11,129 nucleotides of DNA from JAXGPP01 sp964436865 (GTDB lineage: Bacteria > Planctomycetota > Planctomycetia > Pirellulales > Thermoguttaceae), in assembly GCA_964436865.1 (NCBI GenBank), contig CAYTFK010000235.1:1-11129 (forward strand), in the 5' to 3' direction. Shown piece by piece: positions 6,816 to 11,129 of the stretch (positions are counted from its first letter, which is position 1; the number at the start of each line of letters is the position of its first letter). The notes under the pieces were generated by a model. The model did not search any database. It saw only the letters and a program-made list of their open reading frames with translations, and was not told where the DNA came from. Position numbers and translations under genes: made by a program.

Positions 6816-7280
6816 CTAGTTCTTAAGAAGGGATTTCTCGAGCTCGTCCAGCAACGCGATTTGCTCCGGATTGATCTTCCGCCGCGCGGTTACCAGATCG
6901 AAGAATGCGGCCTGGTCGACTTCGGGGAACTGTTGGAGTCTTCCTGACCTTGGCGGCCACTCGACGGCAAAGGTATTGCTCCTGAGCTGCGATGGATCGC
7001 AGTTGCCGGCAAATGCCCAGGCGTGGACGGTCTTGGCCCCTTTCTGTTTCACGGGGGTCAAGGGGAAAAACGGTCCGTCGGCGGGCAGGCCCAGCTCTTC
7101 ACGAAACTCCCGCTGCGCGGTGTCGAGCAGATCCTCGCCCGGCGCGGCTTCGCCCTTGGGGATGGACCACGCTCCATCGTCCCGATTGCGCCAGAACGGG
7201 CCGCCCGGATGGACCAACAGGACTTCCATCCCAGCGGGCCCCTGGCGGTACATGATCAGCCCAGCACTGATTTTTGGCAT
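6816..7280 (-). CDS. NUDIX hydrolase, COG4119-like
   Basis: Small cytoplasmic NUDIX phosphohydrolase. Family members cleave nucleoside diphosphates linked to another group (X), removing damaged or signalling nucleotides. Seen in 154 aa: a complete Nudix box G43-x5-E49-x7-R57-E58-F59-R60-E61-E62-L63-G64-L65, whose glutamates bind the metal; and the start MPKISAGLIMYR plus HPGGPFW and DGAWSIPKGE, which I associate with the COG4119 group of predicted NTP pyrophosphohydrolases. Nothing in the sequence fixes the substrate. The ATG at 7280 is taken because the conserved PKISAG start follows at once; upstream GGGGC is only a weak ribosome site. It lies 83 bp behind the small acidic gene, with no clear promoter between them, so the two are likely cotranscribed. 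It ends at the terminator 6626-6669. Confidence 0.9.
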   Translation of the reverse strand: MPKISAGLIMYRQGPAGMEVLLVHPGGPFWRNRDDGAWSIPKGEAAPGEDLLDTAQREFREELGLPADGPFFPLTPVKQKGAKTVHAWAFAGNCDPSQLRSNTFAVEWPPRSGRLQQFPEVDQAAFFDLVTARRKINPEQIALLDELEKSLLKN

Positions 7281-7363
7281 GGTATCGCCCCGACTGTCGC
7301 GGGCAGAAATCGGTCATCCGACCGCCCCCGGGGTCAAGCGACGCCCGTCAAAACAGCTTCGAT

Positions 7364-7570
7364 CTACGGCAATCGGCTCGGCGCGGGAGCAGGCGGCGAG
7401 CAGAGTTCCTCAAGATCGGAGTCTGCGGCAGCCAGTTCCTTCAGCAACTGGGCTTCTTCCGATACGGGATCGGAATGCCGCACGACGCGACCGTCATGAA
7501 GATCGGACAACTCGCCACTGATCTCCTCGCGCAGCCGCAGCAATTGATGTAGCCATTGCTCTTCGTGCAT
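7364..7570 (-). CDS. Small acidic protein of unknown function
   Basis: I do not recognise this 68-aa protein. It is probably a real gene because a strong GAGGAGGG ribosome site sits just before the ATG, and because of its position as first gene of a likely two-gene transcript with the NUDIX hydrolase. Seen: two leucine/glutamate-rich segments likely to be helical (residues about 4-22, EQWLHQLLRLREEIS, and 37-56, SEEAQLLKELAAADSDLEEL), joined by a polar linker HDGRVVRHSD. A short proline-rich tail (SPPAPAPSRLP) follows. It has one cysteine, no signal peptide and no membrane segment. The net charge is strongly negative. A small helical-hairpin binding protein is plausible, but no function is claimed. 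Confidence 0.6.
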   Translation of the reverse strand: MHEEQWLHQLLRLREEISGELSDLHDGRVVRHSDPVSEEAQLLKELAAADSDLEELCSPPAPAPSRLP

Positions 7571-7575
7571 GCCTG

Positions 7576-7583
7576 CCCTCCTC
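7576..7583 (-). promoter_or_regulatory. Strong ribosome binding site of the small acidic gene
   Basis: The minus strand reads GAGGAGGG, followed by 5 nt and the ATG at 7570. This near-perfect Shine-Dalgarno stands out in a window where several genes have weak or none. It is the main evidence that the 68-codon frame is translated. Confidence 0.65.
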
Positions 7584-8220
7584 GTGTGCTCCGTGGGCCC
7601 GGAAGGCCTCCCTGAATTAAGGATAGGTTACCAACCGGCCCCTGCTCCCGCTAGTGTGGCGATGATAGCACCCCACTAAAGAATAGCGATGGGCAGAAAA
7701 GTGGGGAATTTCGGGTGAAAATGAGTGTTCAAGCGAAGGCCGCTGTAAGGGCGAGCCTCCGAGGCTTGTTCCTGTCGGTCAGCCGCCGTGGGAATGCCCC
7801 GCCAAGAGTGCCTTTATTCTTCTCCGGGTGCAGCGTCCCGGGGCACCCCAATCGCTCATCCGCGGCGCGCGAGCGTCCAGCTTACGGGAGGTCGGCGTCA
7901 CACGGGCGCGCAGCCTCCCGAGGGATCGGTATTCGATCGAGCGTTTTCCGAGACGCGATGAACAGTTCTTCCGTCTCGCCAGCGACGAAGGCAGTAATTC
8001 CTGAGAAAATTTGCGAAGGGATGTCGGGTGTCCATGGAAAAACGCAATTAGGAGGTAGGTGAATTCCGTACGGGGTAATCGGTAGGATTAGAGGCGGCGG
8101 GCAAAACGGCCGCGATTATGCGGGAAAAGCGGAGATTTAAGCGATATTTGCCGCGGCGAGGGATTGAATTCGCGCGCCAATCCCCCATTAATTCCATGAA
8201 CGGATTTCGCAACTGTCTGG

Positions 8221-8226
8221 TATAAC
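8221..8226 (+). promoter_or_regulatory. Possible -10 box upstream of the DUF1573 gene
   Basis: TATAAC lies about 83 bp before the start codon. A start near 8233 would place the GCGGCG/CGCCGC hairpin (8229-8249) at the 5' end of the transcript. No convincing -35 box is found at 16-18 bp, so the call is weak. Confidence 0.25.
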
Positions 8227-8308
8227 TGGCGGCGGCAGGCCAGCGCCGCTCAATCAAGGGCGATCAAGTAGCAAGGCAACCGCGGAAGCCAAACGGGAGA
8301 ACTGAGTC

Positions 8309-9292
8309 ATGCCACGAAGAATCGTCTTGCTCCTGCTATTGGTTTGGGGATTCGCCGCACCTTCCTGGGGACAGGAATGGGCGCGCAAGATGTTCCAGGT
8401 GACCAGCCACGAATTCGGCACGGTGGCCCGGAACATGAAGAGCGAATACCGCTTCTACTTCAAGAACCTTTACGAGGAAGACATCCATATCGCCAGCGCG
8501 ACGACCAGTTGCGGTTGTACTACGGTGACGGTCGAGACGCCGATTGTGAAGTCGCTCCAAACGGGTTCAATCCTGGCGCATTTCAATACGGACCGCTACC
8601 TCGGCCAGCGGGGGGCGACCCTCACGGTGGCGATCGACAAGCCCTACCCGGCGACGGTGCTGCTGAATGTCAAGGGTTACATCCGCAGCGACGTGGTTTT
8701 CGAGCCGCAGGCGGTGGAGTTCTCGAGCGTCGATCAGGGGATGCCGGCCGAGCGGACGATCACCATTCGTCGGATCGGCAATCCACAGTGGCAGATCCTC
8801 GACGTGAAGACGAACAATCCGTATCTGGCGGCCGAGGTGGTCCGCACCGACCGGACCTGGGAGCAGACGGTGGCCCAAATCCGGGTAAAGCTGAACGAAA
8901 AGGCCCCCGCCGGGTACGTTCGCGACCATATTACGCTGGTGACCAACGATCCTTCGACTCCGCAAGTGCCGGTGCCGGTCGAAGGGCGGGTGGATCCGGC
9001 TGTAATGGTAAGCCCGACGGAGCTGTTTCTGGGAGTCGTCCATCCAGGCCAGAAAGTGACGAAGCAGCTCGTGGTCCGGGGCAAGAAGCCGTTTCGGGTG
9101 CTATCGGTCTCCAGCGACGCCGATCACTTCGAGTTTCCGCAGCCCAGTGCTGACGAGCCGCGGCCATTACACGTGATTCCAATCACGTTCATCGCCACGG
9201 ATCAGCCGGGCAAGGTGGTGGAAAGAATCCGCATCACGACGGACCTGAACGACGCCGCCTCGGAACTGGCGACGATCGCCTACGTGAAGTAA
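8309..9292 (+). CDS. Secreted DUF1573-containing protein
   Basis: Exported protein of 327 aa with unknown biochemical role. Seen: a signal peptide (basic MPRR, hydrophobic IVLLLLLVWGF, probable cleavage after about Gly21 before QEW), so it acts outside the cytoplasmic membrane. A DUF1573 domain follows at about 33-125, with the diagnostic TTSCGCTTV (Cys68, Cys70). Two further immunoglobulin-like beta-rich repeats lie at about 126-232 and 233-327, each opening with a similar phrase (VVFEPQAVEFSSV, VMVSPTELFLGVV). Only the first carries the CxC pair. DUF1573 proteins are common in Bacteroidetes and planctomycetes. The beta repeats resemble ASH/HYDIN-type modules that bind partners, but that is inference. 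Start chosen by GGAG at 8296-8299, 9 nt upstream of the ATG. The next gene starts 87 bp downstream on the same strand. Confidence 0.88.
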   Translation: MPRRIVLLLLLVWGFAAPSWGQEWARKMFQVTSHEFGTVARNMKSEYRFYFKNLYEEDIHIASATTSCGCTTVTVETPIVKSLQTGSILAHFNTDRYLGQRGATLTVAIDKPYPATVLLNVKGYIRSDVVFEPQAVEFSSVDQGMPAERTITIRRIGNPQWQILDVKTNNPYLAAEVVRTDRTWEQTVAQIRVKLNEKAPAGYVRDHITLVTNDPSTPQVPVPVEGRVDPAVMVSPTELFLGVVHPGQKVTKQLVVRGKKPFRVLSVSSDADHFEFPQPSADEPRPLHVIPITFIATDQPGKVVERIRITTDLNDAASELATIAYVK

Positions 9293-9379
9293 ACCGCCGG
9301 CTTGTCGAGCGCGCGGCGCCGATGGCAAAAGGGCCGCGGCTCGACGACAGGCAGGATCCTGCACGATGCCAGGTGCCCC

Positions 9380-11065
9380 ATGAACCCGCTCGCAGCCGAC
9401 CCGTCGCTCGACGGGCAGAGGGTGGTTACCCGAACCACGATTGGCGATTATCTGATTCGTCGGCTGCTGGATTTCGGCGTTCGCGACTTGTTCGGCATAC
9501 CGGGCGACTACATTCTCTCGTTTTACGCGCTGCTTGAGCAGAGTCCGATCCGGCTCGTTGGCTGCACACGGGAAGATTGTGCGGGCTTTGCGGCGGACGC
9601 CTACGCGCGGATCAACGGCATTGGGGCCGTATGCGTCACTTATAGCGTGGGCGGTCTGAGCCTGTGCAACTCGATCGCGGGGGCCTATGCCGAAAAATCT
9701 CCGGTGGTGGTGATCAGCGGATCGCCGGGGATGCGGGAGCGAGCGAGCAACGCGCTGCTGCATCATCGGGTGAAGGAATTCCGCACCCAGTATGAGGTTT
9801 TCCGCAGAATTTGCGGACCCTGCGCGGACCTGAACGATCCACAAATCGCGTTCCGGGAAATCGATCGGGTGCTCTCGGCGGTCGTGCGGACACGGCGGCC
9901 GGGCTACATCGAGTTACCCCGAGACATGGTCGCGGTGGTTCCCGATACTCCCTACCGGCCCGAAATGGCTGATCCTCGCAGCGACCGGGGCGCTTTGGGC
10001 GAGGCATTGGCCGAGGCCACGCGGCGAATTGCTGAAAGCCAGCGGCCGGTCATCCTGGCGGGAGTCGAGATTCACCGCTACGGACTGCAGGACCGGTTGA
10101 CGACATTTGCCGAGCGGAGCGGAATACCGATCGCCACTACCATGCTCGGCAAGAGCGTGGTGAGCGAAACCCATCCGCTGTTCGTGGGGGTATACGAGGG
10201 GGCGCTGGGGCGGGAGGAGGTCACCCGGTTCGTCGAAGAGAGCGACTGCATCATCACGCTGGGCGTGTTCATGACCGACATCGACTCGGGGATTGGGACG
10301 GCGAATCTCGATCCGGCGCGGTCGATCTATGCGACCAGCGACACGCTCCGCATCAGCCACCACCACTTCCACGACGTGCTGTTGTCGGATTTTCTCACCG
10401 GGCTGGCGTACGCAAAGCTTAAAGCGCCGCCGCGGGCGATCCCCTCCCGGCCCGGGCCGGCGGAACAACCGTTTGAGCTTCGGGCGGACGAGCCAATCAC
10501 CATTCGCCGCTTGATGGCAAGGCTCAACGAGGCCCTCGACGAGCAGACCGTGGTGGTGGCGGATATTGGTGACGCGCTGTTCGCCTCGAGCGATCTGGTG
10601 ATCCGCCGCCGCACCGAGTATCTGAGCCCCGCCTATTACACGTCGATGGGTTTTGCCATTCCGGCCACGCTGGGAGTGCAGGTGGCGCGGCCGAATCTGC
10701 GCGTGGTGGCGATTGTGGGAGACGGCGCATTCCAGATGACGGGCATGGAGTTGTCGACGATCGTCCGCCACGGCTTCGCACCGGTGGTGATCGTGCTCGA
10801 CAACGGTGGCTACGGCACCGAGCGGCTCCTGCATCCCGGCGATCACAAGTTCAACGACATCCATCCCTGGCAGTATCACAAATTGCCGGAAGTGCTCGGC
10901 GGCGGCACAGGATACGAAGTGCGGACCGAGGGAGACTTCGACCAGGCGCTGCGGTCGGCGTGGAATGACAGCCGCGGGATGAGCCTGATCCACGTGCATC
11001 TCGACCCGCGGGACGCGAGCCCGGTGCTCGAGCGGATCGCCAGCCGGTTAGGAACGCGGATTTGA
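9380..11065 (+). CDS. ThDP-dependent 2-keto-acid decarboxylase (PDC/indolepyruvate decarboxylase type)
   Basis: Cytoplasmic enzyme that would decarboxylate a 2-keto acid to an aldehyde and CO2. Seen in 561 aa, typical of the PDC/IPDC family: an N-terminal ThDP domain with Asp43 in IPGDY; catalytic Glu65 in CTREDCAGFAADAYAR; and the paired His128-His129 (ALLHHR), which mark decarboxylases and are absent from acetolactate synthases. A middle domain follows, then the C-terminal ThDP domain with DIGDALF, G447-D448-G449 in VGDGAFQMTGME, N475 in DNGGYGTER, and Glu481, equivalent to the PDC active-site Glu473. All decarboxylase catalytic residues are therefore present. The frame is open to TTG 9302; ATG 9380 is preferred because the preceding residues are arginine-rich and unlike the family, although its ribosome site (AGGTG) is weak. 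The substrate (pyruvate, indolepyruvate, phenylpyruvate or branched-chain keto acid) cannot be read off. Possibly cotranscribed with the DUF1573 gene. Confidence 0.85.
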   Translation: MNPLAADPSLDGQRVVTRTTIGDYLIRRLLDFGVRDLFGIPGDYILSFYALLEQSPIRLVGCTREDCAGFAADAYARINGIGAVCVTYSVGGLSLCNSIAGAYAEKSPVVVISGSPGMRERASNALLHHRVKEFRTQYEVFRRICGPCADLNDPQIAFREIDRVLSAVVRTRRPGYIELPRDMVAVVPDTPYRPEMADPRSDRGALGEALAEATRRIAESQRPVILAGVEIHRYGLQDRLTTFAERSGIPIATTMLGKSVVSETHPLFVGVYEGALGREEVTRFVEESDCIITLGVFMTDIDSGIGTANLDPARSIYATSDTLRISHHHFHDVLLSDFLTGLAYAKLKAPPRAIPSRPGPAEQPFELRADEPITIRRLMARLNEALDEQTVVVADIGDALFASSDLVIRRRTEYLSPAYYTSMGFAIPATLGVQVARPNLRVVAIVGDGAFQMTGMELSTIVRHGFAPVVIVLDNGGYGTERLLHPGDHKFNDIHPWQYHKLPEVLGGGTGYEVRTEGDFDQALRSAWNDSRGMSLIHVHLDPRDASPVLERIASRLGTRI

Positions 11066-11129
11066 GAGCCATCGATCGAAGCGGCGGGACGCAGCATCTG
11101 CGAGCGGTGGCAGGCCGTGTCGGCGCAAC

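Larger units (their letters stand above)
7571..8308. other. Gene-free interval of 738 bp with several dyads
   Basis: No credible gene on either strand. The interval must hold the promoters of the small acidic gene (minus) and of the DUF1573 gene (plus). Hairpin-forming dyads seen: TAGTGTGG/CCCCACTA (7652-7659, 7671-7678, one mismatch); the 13-nt palindrome AGCCTCCGAGGCT (7754-7766); GGGTGC/GCACCC (7826-7831, 7843-7848); CGGGAGG/CCTCCCG (7885-7891, 7914-7920); GGGATTG/CAATCCC (8160-8166, 8178-8184); and GCGGCG/CGCCGC (8229-8234, 8244-8249). The right part, from about 7960, looks more AT-rich than the coding regions. No tRNA, tmRNA, SRP or other known RNA was recognised. Confidence 0.5.

Noticed and set aside
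7715..8062. 115-codon plus-strand frame in the 738-bp gap
   Set aside because: It starts at GTG with no ribosome site, translates to a Ser/Arg/Gly-rich sequence without predicted structure, and runs through the hairpin block; more likely chance.
9302..9379. TTG start for the decarboxylase giving 26 extra residues
   Set aside because: The extra segment is Arg/Ser/Gly-rich and unlike the family N-terminus; ATG 9380 gives normal length.
9914..10999. 361-codon open frame antisense to the ThDP decarboxylase (and another at 9167-9844)
   Set aside because: Composition is Arg/His/Pro-rich and without motifs; the plus strand carries the complete catalytic set.
8..11065. A shared pathway between the two ThDP enzymes at the window ends
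   Set aside because: They are about 7.6 kb apart on opposite strands with unrelated genes between, and belong to different subfamilies.

Overview
The window is an ordinary stretch of GC-rich bacterial chromosome, most likely from a planctomycete of the Pirellulales type. That assignment is inferred from gene content and protein flavour: a secreted DUF1573 protein, a divergent ClpS subfamily, a COG4119-type NUDIX protein, and several genes with weak or no Shine-Dalgarno. No marker gene in the window proves it. There is no transposase, integrase, CRISPR array, tRNA or rRNA.

Layout. Positions 8-3745 hold three minus-strand genes read in the order clpS, mtaB, ilvB: N-degron adaptor, tRNA methylthiotransferase, and acetolactate synthase large subunit. 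ilvB has its own sigma70-like promoter in the 254-bp gap after mtaB. A compact divergent promoter region (3746-3833) separates clpS from two plus-strand genes: an M20 metallopeptidase (3834-5225) and serS (5301-6578). serS converges on a minus-strand pair consisting of a small unknown acidic protein (7364-7570) followed by a NUDIX hydrolase (6816-7280). The 237 bp between the convergent stops is full of dyad structure and includes a clear Rho-independent terminator for the NUDIX transcript. After a gene-free 738-bp gap (7571-8308) with several hairpins come two plus-strand genes. They encode a secreted DUF1573 protein (8309-9292) and a pyruvate/indolepyruvate-decarboxylase-type ThDP enzyme (9380-11065).

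How the genes relate. Most are housekeeping functions placed side by side rather than one pathway: branched-chain amino acid synthesis, tRNA modification, regulated proteolysis, peptide turnover, tRNA charging and nucleotide clean-up. Two ThDP-dependent 2-keto-acid enzymes sit at opposite ends, but they belong to different subfamilies and nothing shows a link.

I found no convincing new multi-gene system. The points most worth a second look are the changed N-degron pocket of ClpS, the small acidic protein in front of the NUDIX gene, the nested inverted repeat at 6718-6799, the hairpin-rich gap at 7571-8308, and the unassigned substrate of the C-terminal decarboxylase gene.
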